The notes beneath the pieces are model-generated. The model was not told the DNA's origin and ran no database searches. It saw only the letters and a program-made list of their open reading frames with translations. The position numbers and the translations under genes were made by a program. Below, piece by piece: positions 8,813-18,087 of a DNA stretch of 64,000 bases (position 1 is its first letter; every line of letters starts with the position of its first letter). Origin of the DNA: Microvirga terrestris (lineage in GTDB: Bacteria > Pseudomonadota > Alphaproteobacteria > Rhizobiales > Beijerinckiaceae); the NCBI RefSeq assembly GCF_015694425.1, contig NZ_JADQDN010000001.1:682001-746000 (forward strand). The letters are read 5' to 3'.

Positions 8813-11518
8813 ATGGACAAGACGTTCGATCCCTCCGCTGTCGAAGCACGCATTTCCACCCGCTGGGAGGAGGCCGAGGCCTTCAAGGCCGGCCGTGAGG
8901 ATCGCAAGGACGCCGTACCCTACACCATCGTCATACCGCCGCCGAACGTGACCGGCTCGCTCCACATGGGGCATGCCCTCAACAACACGATCCAGGACAT
9001 TCTCTGCCGCTTCGAGCGGATGCGGGGCAAGGACGTGCTCTGGCAGCCGGGCATGGACCATGCCGGCATCGCCACCCAGATGGTCGTGGAGCGCAAGCTC
9101 GCCGAGCGCCAGATCCAGCGCCGCGACCTCGGCCGCGAGGAATTCATCAATCGCGTCTGGGAGTGGAAGGACGAATCCGGCGGCAAGATCAAAAGCCAGC
9201 TCCAGCGCCTCGGCGCCTCCTGCGACTGGTCGCGCGAGCGCTTCACCATGGATGAGGGCCTGTCCCAGGCCGTGCTCAAGGTCTTCGTGGACCTCTACAA
9301 GCAGGGCCTGATCTACAAGGACAAGCGCCTCGTGAACTGGGACCCCAAGTTCCAGACGGCGATCTCCGATCTGGAGGTCATGCAGGTCGAGGTGAAGGGC
9401 AATCTCTGGCACATCCGCTATGCCATCGACGGCCAGCCCGACCGCTCCATTACGGTCGCCACTACGCGCCCCGAGACCATGCTCGGCGATGTCGCCGTGG
9501 CCGTGCATCCGGAGGACGAGCGCTACAAGGACCTGATCGGACAATTCGCGATCCTGCCGCTCGTCGGACGCCGCATTCCCATCGTGGCGGACGAGTATTC
9601 CGACCCTGAGAAGGGCACCGGTGCGGTGAAGATCACGCCGGCGCACGACTTCAACGATTTCGAAGTCGGCAAGCGTCACAAGCTGCCGCTCATCAACATC
9701 TTTGGAACGGAGGCGCAGCTTGCGCTCAGCGGCAACGAAGACTTCCTCGATGGGCTCACGCAGACGGATGATCTCAAGGCCGTTCTAGCCCTCGATGGAC
9801 TTGATCGCTTCGAGGCACGCAAGCGCATCGTCGCGATGCTGGAAGAGCGCGAGGTCCTCGTCGAGATCGAGCCGCACGCCCACACGGTTCCGCACGGCGA
9901 CCGCTCGAACGTGGTGATCGAGCCCTACCTCACGGACCAGTGGTACGTGAACGTGAAGCCGCTGGCCGACCGCGCGCTCGACGTGGTGCGCAAGGGCCAG
10001 ACCAAGTTCGTGCCTGAGAATTGGGAGAAGACTTACTTCCAGTGGCTCGAGAACATCGAGCCCTGGTGCGTTTCGCGCCAGCTATGGTGGGGTCACCAAA
10101 TCCCGGCCTGGTACGACGACCAGGGCAATGTCTATGTCGCCATGAGCGAGGAAGAGGCCAAGGCCGAGGCGCGCACCAGGCACGGCAAGGACGTTCCGCT
10201 CAAGCGTGACGAGGACGTGCTCGACACGTGGTTCTCGTCGGCACTGTGGCCGTTCTCGACCCTCGGCTGGCCGGACGACGCGCCGGAGCTGAAGCGCTAC
10301 TACCCGACCAACACGCTGGTCACGGGTTTCGACATCATCTTCTTCTGGGTCGCCCGCATGATGATGATGGGCCTGCACTTCATGGACGAAGTGCCCTTCG
10401 ACACGGTCTACATCCACGCTCTCGTCCGCGACGAGAAGGGCGCCAAGATGTCGAAGTCCAAGGGCAACGTCATCGATCCCATCGAGGTGGTCGATCAATA
10501 CGGCGCCGATGCCCTGCGCATGACTCTTGCGTCGATGGCCGCGCAGGGACGCGATATCAAGCTCTCTGTCCAGCGCGTGGAGAACTACCGCAATTTTGCG
10601 ACCAAGATCTGGAACGCCGCGCGCTTCGCCGAGATGAACGAGTGCAAGCGCGTTGCCGGCTTCTATCCGAAGGCCGTGCAGGAGACGCTCAACAAGTGGG
10701 CGCTCAGCGAATGCGCAAAGGCGATCAACGAGGTGTCGGCAGGCATCCAGGCCTACAAGTTCAACGAGGCGGCGCTCTCGGCCTATCGCTTCGTCTGGAA
10801 CGTGTTCTGCGACTGGACGCTCGAACTCGCCAAGCCGGTGCTGCAGGGCGCCGATTCTGCGGCGAAGACCGAGACCCGCGCAACGATCGCGTTCATCTTC
10901 GACGAGATCTGCAAGCTCCTGCACCCATTCATGCCCTTCCTGACGGAAGAGCTGTGGGCGATCAAAGGCGAGGACGGCCCGCGGCGCGAGACGATCCTGG
11001 CGCTTGCGCCCTGGTCCAACCTCGAACACCTCGTCGACGGGAAGGCCGAGGCCGAGATTGGCTGGGTGGTGGACCTCGTCAACGAGATCCGCTCCGCCCG
11101 CTCGGAGACGAACGTGCCGGCAGGGGCGCAGATCCCGCTGGTGCTCGTGGCATCCTCTGCCGACGTGCAGACTCGCGCCGGTCGCTGGGGCGATATCGTA
11201 AAGCGCTTGGCGCGTATCTCGGACATTTCCTTCGCGGATGCCGCTCCGAAGAGCTCGATCCAGCTCCTCATCCGCGGTGAGACGGCGGCGCTTCCGCTGG
11301 AGGGCGTGATCGACCTCGATGCGGAGCGCGCCCGCCTCGCCAAGGAAATCCAGAAGCTCGATGTGGAGGTCGGCAAGATCGACGCGAAGCTCGGGAACGC
11401 GGATTTCCTCAAACGTGCGCCGGAAGAAGTGGTCGATGAGCAGCGCGAGCGCCGTGAAGAGGCCCTGACCCGCAAAGCGAAAATGGAAGAGGCCCTTGGG
11501 CGCTTGAAGGACGCTTGA
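8813..11518 (+). CDS. valS: Valyl-tRNA synthetase
   Basis: This 901-residue class I aminoacyl-tRNA synthetase charges tRNA(Val). The HIGH motif is seen as LHMGH at residues 50-54, KMSKS in AKMSKSKGN near residue 545, and the editing domain contains TTRPETMLGDVAVAVHP. The C-terminal ~70 residues form the coiled-coil arm (ERARLAKEIQKLDVEVGKID). Two adjacent ATGs at 8810 and 8813 are possible starts; I used the second. The gene is complete, and a 90-bp interspersed repeat begins 18 bases after its stop. Confidence 0.97.
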   Translation: MDKTFDPSAVEARISTRWEEAEAFKAGREDRKDAVPYTIVIPPPNVTGSLHMGHALNNTIQDILCRFERMRGKDVLWQPGMDHAGIATQMVVERKLAERQIQRRDLGREEFINRVWEWKDESGGKIKSQLQRLGASCDWSRERFTMDEGLSQAVLKVFVDLYKQGLIYKDKRLVNWDPKFQTAISDLEVMQVEVKGNLWHIRYAIDGQPDRSITVATTRPETMLGDVAVAVHPEDERYKDLIGQFAILPLVGRRIPIVADEYSDPEKGTGAVKITPAHDFNDFEVGKRHKLPLINIFGTEAQLALSGNEDFLDGLTQTDDLKAVLALDGLDRFEARKRIVAMLEEREVLVEIEPHAHTVPHGDRSNVVIEPYLTDQWYVNVKPLADRALDVVRKGQTKFVPENWEKTYFQWLENIEPWCVSRQLWWGHQIPAWYDDQGNVYVAMSEEEAKAEARTRHGKDVPLKRDEDVLDTWFSSALWPFSTLGWPDDAPELKRYYPTNTLVTGFDIIFFWVARMMMMGLHFMDEVPFDTVYIHALVRDEKGAKMSKSKGNVIDPIEVVDQYGADALRMTLASMAAQGRDIKLSVQRVENYRNFATKIWNAARFAEMNECKRVAGFYPKAVQETLNKWALSECAKAINEVSAGIQAYKFNEAALSAYRFVWNVFCDWTLELAKPVLQGADSAAKTETRATIAFIFDEICKLLHPFMPFLTEELWAIKGEDGPRRETILALAPWSNLEHLVDGKAEAEIGWVVDLVNEIRSARSETNVPAGAQIPLVLVASSADVQTRAGRWGDIVKRLARISDISFADAAPKSSIQLLIRGETAALPLEGVIDLDAERARLAKEIQKLDVEVGKIDAKLGNADFLKRAPEEVVDEQRERREEALTRKAKMEEALGRLKDA

Positions 11519-11536
11519 GACGGTCTTTCATCCGCT

Positions 11537-11626
11537 CGTCATCACCGGCCTTGTGCCGGTGATCCCGATTGCATGGAGCGCGATGCTTTCCTTATCGAGA
11601 TGGCCGGGACAAGCCCGGCCATGACG
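11537..11626 (+). repeat. Two-hairpin interspersed repeat, copy 2
   Basis: The left palindrome CATCACCGGCC-TTGT-GCCGGTGATC (from about 11540) and the right palindrome GATGGCCGGG-ACAAG-CCCGGCCATG are separated by about 30 bases. The outer CGTCAT and ATGACG ends are themselves inverted. The unit lies between the convergent genes valS and mntH and could act as a bidirectional 3'-end structure. Confidence 0.88.
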
Positions 11627-11647
11627 TGGATGAGAGGTTGAGACCTC

Positions 11648-12994
11648 TCACCCCAGCACGAAATCCACAAGCAGCTTCACGTTCAGCACCACGATCACCA
11701 CTGCGATGAGGCTGGCGACTGCCGTGAGCCAGCGCGGGGTGACGAGGGCTCCCATCTTGGCTTTCGAGGCGGTCATCGTCACCAGCGGGATGATCGCGAA
11801 GGGGAGTTGGAGGCTCAGGATCACCTGACTCAGGATGAGCAGTTTCGCCGTGCCGCTTTCGCCGTAGGCGATGGTGACGGCGGCTGCCGGGATGATCGCT
11901 ATACCGCGGGTGATGAGGCGGCGCATCCAGGGTTCCATCTTGAAGTTGATGAAGCCTTCCATAACAATTTGGCCTGCCATTGTGGCCGTCACGGTAGAGT
12001 TCAGCCCGCAGCACAGGAGCGACAGGCCGAAGAGCATCGGTGCGACGGCGCTGCCGAGCAGGGGCTGCAGCAGTGTATGAGCCTCGCCGATCTCGGCGAT
12101 CTCCGTGCGGCCGGTCCCATGAAAGGCCGCAGCAGCCAGAATGAGCAGGGAAGCGTTGATGGTGAGCGCGAACATGAGCGCGATGGTCGAGTCCATCGTG
12201 GCAAAGCGCAGGGCCTCGCGTCGCTCCTTCAATGTATCGCCGTAAGCGCGCGTCTGCACGATGCCGGAGTGCAAATACAGGTTATGCGGCATCACCGTCG
12301 CGCCGAGGATACCGAGCGCCAGGTAGAGCATGTCCGGATTTGTGACGATCTCCGTCGTCGGCGCAAAACCGGTGATGACGCCGGACCAATCCGGATCGGC
12401 CATGGCGATCTGAATGCCGAAGCAGATTGCGATCACGCCAAGCAGCGTGATGATGAAGGCCTCTACCCAGCGGAAGCCGAGATTCTGGAGGTAGAGGATC
12501 AGGAATACGTCCAGCGCCGTGATGATGACGCCGATCTCGAGCGGAATGCCGAAGAGCAGGTTGAGGCCAATGGCAGTGCCGATGACCTCGGCGAGGTCAG
12601 TGGCGCAGATTGCAAGCTCCGCCAACAGCCACAGCCCCCAGGCGACGGGTCGGGGATAAGCGTCGCGACAGGCCTGGGCGAGATCGCGGCCGGTGGCTAC
12701 CGCCAAGCGGGCACAGAGCGACTGCAGGATGATCGCCATGATGTTGGAGATCAGCGCGACGGAGAGCAGGGCATAGCCGTATTTCGAGCCGCCGGCGAGG
12801 GAGGTCGCCCAGTTGCCCGGGTCCATGTAGCCCACGGCCACCAGATAGCCCGGCCCGAGGAAGGCTGCTGCCCGTCGCCACGTCGACCCCGGCCGCACGG
12901 CAATCGAGCGGTTGACCTCCGGCAGGGAGGGCAGGTCCGAGGGGCGCCGCCATGCGGCCTTCTGCACGAGGGAGACGGGAGCCGGTTGATCCAT
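11648..12994 (-). CDS. mntH: Nramp-family Mn2+/Fe2+ : H+ symporter
   Basis: This 448-residue integral inner-membrane transporter imports Mn2+. The metal-binding motif of TM1 is DPGN (residues 58-61, in [14 protein letters not shown]) and the TM6 motif is MPH in [14 protein letters not shown]. The hydrophobicity pattern runs the whole length, consistent with 11 or so membrane helices. The start at 12994 (MDQPAPVS) is preferred over an upstream TTG. A near-perfect palindrome resembling a Mur box ends about 15 bases upstream of the start, which predicts manganese-responsive repression. Confidence 0.94.
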   Translation of the reverse strand: MDQPAPVSLVQKAAWRRPSDLPSLPEVNRSIAVRPGSTWRRAAAFLGPGYLVAVGYMDPGNWATSLAGGSKYGYALLSVALISNIMAIILQSLCARLAVATGRDLAQACRDAYPRPVAWGLWLLAELAICATDLAEVIGTAIGLNLLFGIPLEIGVIITALDVFLILYLQNLGFRWVEAFIITLLGVIAICFGIQIAMADPDWSGVITGFAPTTEIVTNPDMLYLALGILGATVMPHNLYLHSGIVQTRAYGDTLKERREALRFATMDSTIALMFALTINASLLILAAAAFHGTGRTEIAEIGEAHTLLQPLLGSAVAPMLFGLSLLCCGLNSTVTATMAGQIVMEGFINFKMEPWMRRLITRGIAIIPAAAVTIAYGESGTAKLLILSQVILSLQLPFAIIPLVTMTASKAKMGALVTPRWLTAVASLIAVVIVVLNVKLLVDFVLG

Positions 12995-13009
12995 GGTCAC
13001 TTTCTGCAG

Positions 13010-13027
13010 TTGCAAATTATTTGCAAG
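13010..13027. promoter_or_regulatory. Mur/Fur-family operator-like palindrome upstream of mntH
   Basis: TTGCAAATTATTTGCAAG is an 18-bp inverted repeat with only the central position unpaired (core TGCAAAT-T-ATTTGCA). It sits 16-33 bases before the mntH ATG. Rhizobial Mur is known to repress mntH and sit genes through TGCAAAT-type palindromes; the assignment rests on this similarity and on position. Confidence 0.7.
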
Positions 13028-13214
13028 AGAAGGCTAGCGTGGAACAAACGTCCCGGCAAGGGGAGAGTTGCATAAGGTTGCATTGGGAGTTCCGCTTTAG
13101 CCCCAATGGATCACCAGCCTGTTGGAGGTGGAAGCCTCTAGACGGTTCCTGCGTGACAAGTCCCTTGAGGTTTGCTCTAGCTTTCCCAAAACCTGAACGG
13201 ACACAAGATAAGGG

Positions 13215-15197
13215 ATGGACATGCTCGAGAGCGTCCTGATTGCCAATCGCGGCGAGATCGCGTGCCGCATCATCCGTACCGCCCAGAGGCTGGGGATGCG
13301 CACCATCGCGGTTTATTCGGAAGCCGATGCGGATGCGCTTTTCGTGCAGATGGCGGACGAGGCGCATCCCATCGGCCCGCCGCCCGCCCGCGAGAGCTAT
13401 CTCCAGATAGACCGGATCATCGAGGTCGCCCGGCGTACGAAAGCCGCCTCCATTCATCCCGGCTATGGCTTCCTGTCCGAGCGGGCGGAGTTTGCCGAGG
13501 CTTGTGCTGCGAACGGCATCGTGTTCGTCGGACCGCCTGCCTCCGCCATCAAGGCCATGGGCCTGAAGGATGCCGCCAAGGCCCTCGTGCAGCAGGCCGG
13601 CGTGCCGGTAGTGCCCGGCTACCACGGCGCCAAGCAGGACCCGGATTTCCTGCGCCAGAAAGCCTATGAGATCGGCTACCCGGTTCTCATCAAGGCGGTC
13701 GCGGGCGGCGGCGGTAAAGGCATGCGGCGGGTCGAGAAGGCGGCCGATTTCGATGCGGCCCTGGAGAGCGCCCAGCGCGAGGCCTCGAGCGCCTTCGGCG
13801 ATCCGCGCGTGCTGGTGGAGAAGTACATCCTCTCGCCGCGCCACATCGAGATTCAGGTCTTCGCCGACAGCCATGGCAACGTGGTGCATCTCTTCGAGCG
13901 TGACTGCTCGCTCCAGCGCCGCCACCAGAAGGTGATCGAGGAAGCGCCGGCTCCGGGCATGCCGCCCGAGATGCGCGACGTGATGGGCCGAGCTGCTGTT
14001 GAAGCCGCCCGGGCGGTCGGCTATGTGGGCGCCGGCACTGTCGAGTTCATCGCCGACGGGCGCGAGGGCCTGCGGCCCGACCGTTTCTACTTCATGGAGA
14101 TGAACACCCGCCTTCAGGTGGAGCATCCGGTGACAGAGGCGATCACGGGGCTTGACCTGGTGGAATTGCAGTTTCGCGCGGCGTCCGGCGAGACCCTGCC
14201 GTTCGCCCAGGAAGATCTTATCATCGACGGCCATGCCGTCGAGGCGCGGCTCTATGCGGAGGATCCGGAGAAGGAATTCCTGCCTTCGACCGGAAAGCTC
14301 TGGGCCCTGGAATTCCCGAAAGGCGAGGGCATCCGCATCGATACCGGCGTCGAGGCCGGATCGGAGGTCACGCCTTATTACGATCCGATGATCGCCAAGG
14401 TCATTGCGTATGGTGCAACCCGTGAGGAAGCGCTGGACAGGCTAGCTGAGGCGCTCGGGCAAACCATTGTCGCCGGCCCGAAGACCAATGCGGCTTTTCT
14501 CAAGAGGCTCTGCGAGGCGGAGGGTTTCAGGGCAGGGCAGTTCGACACCGGCTTCATCGACCGCAATCTTGATGCACTCGGCGTGGGACCTCAGCCGCGC
14601 GACGATGTCGCAGTCTCGTTCGGCGCGGCAGCGCTGATCTCGCGGGAGATCGAGCGGTTGCGCATGGCCGAACTGCAGAAGAGCGACGAGCCATCCTCGC
14701 CCTGGTCCAACCCGGATGGCTTCCAGCTGCTCGGAGCGCGCAGCGTCGGCGTGCCGCTTCTTGTGGATGGCGAGCGGGTCGATGCCCGCGAGGTGTTCAG
14801 CGCGGTGCATCACGGCGCGAGCACGGTGGCATTCGGCGAGAGCGACCCCTGGGCCGATGAGGAGATCGACCAGGAGGTCGAGGCGCCGCATGGCGTCTAC
14901 ATCCTGCGCAATGGACGCCAGACGCTGGTGCAGCCTTACGATCCCTTTGATGTGGATCTCGAACACATGGACGAGGGCGGCTCCATCAAAGCTCCCATGC
15001 ATGGCAAACTGATTGCGATTTTCGTGCAGCCGGGGGACCGGGTCGAGAAGGGGCAGCGGCTTGCCATCGTCGAAGCGATGAAGATGGAGCACGTGCTTGT
15101 GGCTCCCACCGATGCGAAGGTGGCGGAGATCGCTGCTGAGCCTGGCGCCCAGGTGGCCGAAGGGGCGCGCCTGATCGTGCTCAAGATGGAGGAATAG
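13215..15197 (+). CDS. Biotin-dependent acyl-CoA carboxylase alpha subunit (biotin carboxylase + BCCP), methylcrotonyl-CoA carboxylase-like
   Basis: This 660-residue protein carboxylates its own biotin with ATP and bicarbonate. The biotin carboxylase domain (about 1-450) contains SVLIANRGEIACRIIRTAQR, the ATP-grasp glycine loop KAVAGGGGKGMRRV and FMEMNTRLQVEHPVTE. The BCCP domain at the C-terminus carries the biotinylation site EAMKMEH (about residue 625). The layout and size fit methylcrotonyl- or geranyl-CoA carboxylase alpha (MccA/AtuF); AccC alone would stop near residue 450. No carboxyltransferase beta subunit is next to it, so the acyl substrate is unresolved. An alternative ATG at 13221 has better spacing to AAGGG. 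Confidence 0.88.
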   Translation: MDMLESVLIANRGEIACRIIRTAQRLGMRTIAVYSEADADALFVQMADEAHPIGPPPARESYLQIDRIIEVARRTKAASIHPGYGFLSERAEFAEACAANGIVFVGPPASAIKAMGLKDAAKALVQQAGVPVVPGYHGAKQDPDFLRQKAYEIGYPVLIKAVAGGGGKGMRRVEKAADFDAALESAQREASSAFGDPRVLVEKYILSPRHIEIQVFADSHGNVVHLFERDCSLQRRHQKVIEEAPAPGMPPEMRDVMGRAAVEAARAVGYVGAGTVEFIADGREGLRPDRFYFMEMNTRLQVEHPVTEAITGLDLVELQFRAASGETLPFAQEDLIIDGHAVEARLYAEDPEKEFLPSTGKLWALEFPKGEGIRIDTGVEAGSEVTPYYDPMIAKVIAYGATREEALDRLAEALGQTIVAGPKTNAAFLKRLCEAEGFRAGQFDTGFIDRNLDALGVGPQPRDDVAVSFGAAALISREIERLRMAELQKSDEPSSPWSNPDGFQLLGARSVGVPLLVDGERVDAREVFSAVHHGASTVAFGESDPWADEEIDQEVEAPHGVYILRNGRQTLVQPYDPFDVDLEHMDEGGSIKAPMHGKLIAIFVQPGDRVEKGQRLAIVEAMKMEHVLVAPTDAKVAEIAAEPGAQVAEGARLIVLKMEE

Positions 15198-15250
15198 CCT
15201 GCGGCGCATCGCCGGATGTCTGATCCGCGATGCTCATGGTTGAAAGCAAC

Positions 15251-15688
15251 ATGGCCCTTCACTTGATCAAACTCTGCGTCGGCTGCGACTCGATTACAGA
15301 TCTCGAAGAATGGATCGAGGAGAATCGTGCGGTTCATCGCCGGCTCGGGCGCGACTATGAGCAGACGCATACGACCCGCATGGTGCCCAAGCGCGTGGAA
15401 GAGCTTTTGGGCGGCGGTTCGCTGTACTGGGTCATCAAAGGCCAGGTCGCGGCACGGCAAACTCTTCTCGATGTCCGCCCCTTCACCGATAGTGATGGCA
15501 TCGGACGCTGCCGGCTGGTGCTGGACCCGAAGGTGATCGCCGTGGAGCCAAGGCCCTACAGGCCCTTCCAGGGCTGGCGCTATCTCGTTGCCAAGGACGC
15601 TCCGCGTGATATCGATGGTCGGGAAGGCGATCTCGCCAAGATGCCCGAGGACATGCGCCGGGAACTGGCTGAACTCGGTCTTCTGTAA
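15251..15688 (+). CDS. DUF1489 family protein
   Basis: This 145-residue protein begins MALHLIKLCVGCDSITDLEE, the characteristic opening of the alphaproteobacterial DUF1489 family, and contains YWVIKGQVAARQTLLDVRPF and a C-terminal MPEDMRRELAELGLL. The function is unknown. The ATG at 15251 matches the family start; an in-frame ATG at 15230 would add seven residues. It follows the carboxylase gene by 53 bases on the same strand, so it may be co-transcribed. Confidence 0.83.
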   Translation: MALHLIKLCVGCDSITDLEEWIEENRAVHRRLGRDYEQTHTTRMVPKRVEELLGGGSLYWVIKGQVAARQTLLDVRPFTDSDGIGRCRLVLDPKVIAVEPRPYRPFQGWRYLVAKDAPRDIDGREGDLAKMPEDMRRELAELGLL

Positions 15689-15715
15689 CTTATGTGAATC
15701 CGAGGAGGCGTTGCG

Positions 15716-15976
15716 ATGAAGCTCCCTGTCATCTTCTCCCTGCTTCTGATTGCCTCAGCTGGATCAGCGCTTGCGAAGGATTGCCGCACGCCTCACTTGC
15801 CGCCCGGCATGGAGGTGAGACTGCCGCCCGGCTGCGAGGAGCCCCTCCCGGCGAGTGGTTTAAAGGCGGAAAGGCGTGACGGCCTTAGGGCAGAGCAGGG
15901 CTTCATCGATCTCGGGAACGGCACACAGGTGCGGATCAGCGGCAGCGTCCGGACTGAATTCGGGATCTCTCGTTAG
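15716..15976 (+). CDS. Small secreted or periplasmic protein, unknown
   Basis: This 86-residue product has a clear signal peptide (MKLPVIFSLLLIASAGSALA, cleavage likely before KDC). The mature part has two cysteines (KDCRTPH and PPGCEEP) that could form a disulfide, and a C-terminal beta-rich stretch FIDLGNGTQVRISGSVRTEF. A good ribosome-binding site GAGGAGG precedes the ATG. I do not recognise the family. Confidence 0.7.
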   Translation: MKLPVIFSLLLIASAGSALAKDCRTPHLPPGMEVRLPPGCEEPLPASGLKAERRDGLRAEQGFIDLGNGTQVRISGSVRTEFGISR

Positions 15977-16056
15977 ACTTTTTTGCTGGGGCTCGTCCTG
16001 GAACCTCGCTGCCTCGATCCGCATTGGCTCAGCAGTTCAGTTGAGTGGAGGTTCCG

Positions 16057-16413
16057 ATGCTGATGTGTGCATCCGAAGGCCGGCACTGGCGTTATGAGGT
16101 CTGTGAGCATGATGACGGGTATCTCGTCCAAATGCGCGACCTGACGACCGGGGAGCTGGATGAAGAATTCTCCACCATCTTCCGCACCCTGCCGGTCGCA
16201 TTCGCCTATGCCGAAATGTCAGCCGCCTACGAGCGCTTCGCGGCCTGTGAGCTGGAGCAGTCGGAAGACGAGCAGATCGAGTTCGATGTGGAAGCCACCG
16301 AGCGTCACTTCATCGATCTGAGCGACAGACTGCACGATTCCGGCATCAATGGCGTCGTCGTCCAGGCTTGGGAGCGCGAAAGCCAGCGCGGCGCGGTCCG
16401 GCTTCTGCACTGA
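16057..16413 (+). CDS. Conserved hypothetical acidic protein
   Basis: The 118-residue product starts at the ATG preceded by GGAGG six bases upstream; a GTG at 16045 is in frame but less likely. The N-terminal part (GRHWRYEVCEHDDGYLVQMR) looks like a small beta-sheet and the middle is strongly acidic (ELEQSEDEQIEFDVEATE). It is cytoplasmic by appearance, and no motif gives a function. Confidence 0.65.
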   Translation: MLMCASEGRHWRYEVCEHDDGYLVQMRDLTTGELDEEFSTIFRTLPVAFAYAEMSAAYERFAACELEQSEDEQIEFDVEATERHFIDLSDRLHDSGINGVVVQAWERESQRGAVRLLH

Positions 16414-16506
16414 AACTTGATCGAAGGGCAGCGGCTTCGCGTTTGCAAGCCGCTGTCACCTCTCTAGCATCGCTCCACCACGACTCACGTCGATGATGGA
16501 GTTCTC

Positions 16507-17214
16507 ATGGCCGATCTGTCCGCTTTCCCGATCACCAGCCGCTGGGCGGCTCAACACCCTGACCGCATCCAGCTCTATTCCACCCCCACACCCAACGGCG
16601 TGAAGGTCTCCATCATGCTGGAGGAGACCGGGCTGCCTTACGAGCCGCATTTCATCAACATCGGTGAAAACGAGACCTGGGGTCCGGAATTCCTGTCCCT
16701 GAATCCGAACGGCAAGATCCCGGCGATCATCGATCCCAATGGGCCGGAGGGCAAACCATTCGGCCTGTTCGAGTCGGGGGCCATCCTCCTGTATCTGGCT
16801 GAGAAGACCGGCCAGCTTCTGCCCTCTGACCCGGTTCGTCGCTACGAGACCATCCAGTGGGTGTTCTTCCAGATGGCCGCTGTCGGCCCGATGTTCGGCC
16901 AGCTCGGATTCTTCCATAAGTTCGCCGGCCGCGAGATCGAGGACAAGCGTCCGCTGGAGCGATATCGCAACGAATCCAAGCGCCTGCTGGGTGTGCTCGA
17001 GACCCGGCTCGAAGGCCGCGACTGGATCATGGGCGAGGAGTACACCATCGCCGACATCTCCCTGCTGGGCTGGGTGCGCAACCTGATCGGCTTCTACGGC
17101 GCGGGCGAACTGGTCGAGTTCGACAGCCTCAAGCGGGTGCCTGCATGGCTGGAGCGGGGCTTGGCCCGTCCGGCTGTTGAGCGCGGCCTCGCCATTCCGG
17201 CGCGCCCGGCCTGA
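16507..17214 (+). CDS. Glutathione S-transferase family protein, YfcG/Nu-class-like
   Basis: This 235-residue protein has an N-terminal thioredoxin-fold domain (IQLYSTPTPNGVKVSIMLEE, with TPNG in the place of the YfcG active-site loop and the NGKIPAI cis-proline segment) and a helical C-terminal domain with the N-capping motif EYTIADISLLGWV. FESGAILLYLAEKTG is the glutathione-contacting segment. E. coli YfcG/YghU-type proteins are disulfide-bond reductases that use two GSH molecules, so that activity is more likely than classical conjugation. The ATG at 16507 has no strong ribosome-binding site. Confidence 0.88.
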   Translation: MADLSAFPITSRWAAQHPDRIQLYSTPTPNGVKVSIMLEETGLPYEPHFINIGENETWGPEFLSLNPNGKIPAIIDPNGPEGKPFGLFESGAILLYLAEKTGQLLPSDPVRRYETIQWVFFQMAAVGPMFGQLGFFHKFAGREIEDKRPLERYRNESKRLLGVLETRLEGRDWIMGEEYTIADISLLGWVRNLIGFYGAGELVEFDSLKRVPAWLERGLARPAVERGLAIPARPA

Positions 17215-17297
17215 AGTCGGGGACTCCCGCGTTCTTCCCAGCGGCGATTTACATCTGCCCCATCCCGGCCCACATGTTGGGGTGGGGACGTAAAACA

Positions 17298-18008
17298 ATG
17301 ATGCTTCTTTTCGGAATCGCCGCAGTCGCCTTTCTGTGGTGGCTGGGCAAGACATACACGCGCACCGACCCGAAGGCTTTGGCGAAGGCCGTTAGAACCA
17401 TCGGTGGCGTTGCCGCCCTCGGCGCGGCCGTGTGGGTGGGGGCCAAAGGCCAACCCGGCGTTGCGCTTCTCATCGGCGGGCTCGGTGCCTGGGCGCTGGG
17501 ATGGAACGTTCTCAACCTCACCGGGCCCTGGAACCGATCTCAGCCCCAGCCGGGCCGCTTTTCCCGCATCCGCTCGGCCATGATCGAAATGGAGATCGAC
17601 CACGCGACGGGCGCCGTGGAAGGCAGCGTTCTAGTCGGGGCCTTCGCCGGAAGGCGCCTTTCGAGCCTCGACCCGGCGAGTCTGCGCCGCCTCTTTGATG
17701 AATGCAGCGCCCACGACCCGCAGGGTGTCCCTCTGCTAGAAGCGTATCTTGATCGCCGGTTTGCCGGCTGGCGTGAAAACGCTCAGGGAGATCGTGACAC
17801 GCGGACGCGCACTCATGCGCAGTCGGGCGTAATGACGAAAGAGGAAGCCTATCAGATCCTGGGGCTTCAGCCGGGTGCGAGTCTGGACGAGGTCCGAAAA
17901 GCGCATCGAACCCTGATGAAGAGGCTCCATCCCGACCATGGGGGCACGGCGTATCTTGCGGCTCGTGTGAACGAGGCGCGAGAAGTCCTGCTGGGCCGAC
18001 ATCGCTGA
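17298..18008 (+). CDS. Membrane-anchored J-domain protein
   Basis: This 236-residue protein has N-terminal hydrophobic segments (MMLLFGIAAVAFLWWLG and a second around VAALGAAVWVGA) and a C-terminal J domain (about 180-235) starting MTKEEAYQILGLQPGASLDE with the diagnostic HPD motif in LMKRLHPDHGG. The architecture resembles TIM14-like DnaJ proteins of alphaproteobacteria, which stimulate DnaK at the membrane. Two adjacent ATGs (17298, 17301) could start it. A convergent carboxypeptidase gene follows after a hairpin. Confidence 0.85.
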   Translation: MMLLFGIAAVAFLWWLGKTYTRTDPKALAKAVRTIGGVAALGAAVWVGAKGQPGVALLIGGLGAWALGWNVLNLTGPWNRSQPQPGRFSRIRSAMIEMEIDHATGAVEGSVLVGAFAGRRLSSLDPASLRRLFDECSAHDPQGVPLLEAYLDRRFAGWRENAQGDRDTRTRTHAQSGVMTKEEAYQILGLQPGASLDEVRKAHRTLMKRLHPDHGGTAYLAARVNEAREVLLGRHR

Positions 18009-18040
18009 TACTCCACGCGCGATCCGGTTGTTGTCAGACC

Positions 18041-18068
18041 GAGACGGTGCAAGCACACGCACCGTCTC
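18041..18068. terminator. Hairpin between convergent genes
   Basis: GAGACGGTGC (18041-18050) pairs perfectly with GCACCGTCTC (18059-18068). The T-tract is weak on both strands (GGTTCTTC on plus), so this may be a poorly efficient bidirectional terminator. Confidence 0.5.
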
Positions 18069-18087
18069 AGGGTTCTTCAATCCTGCT

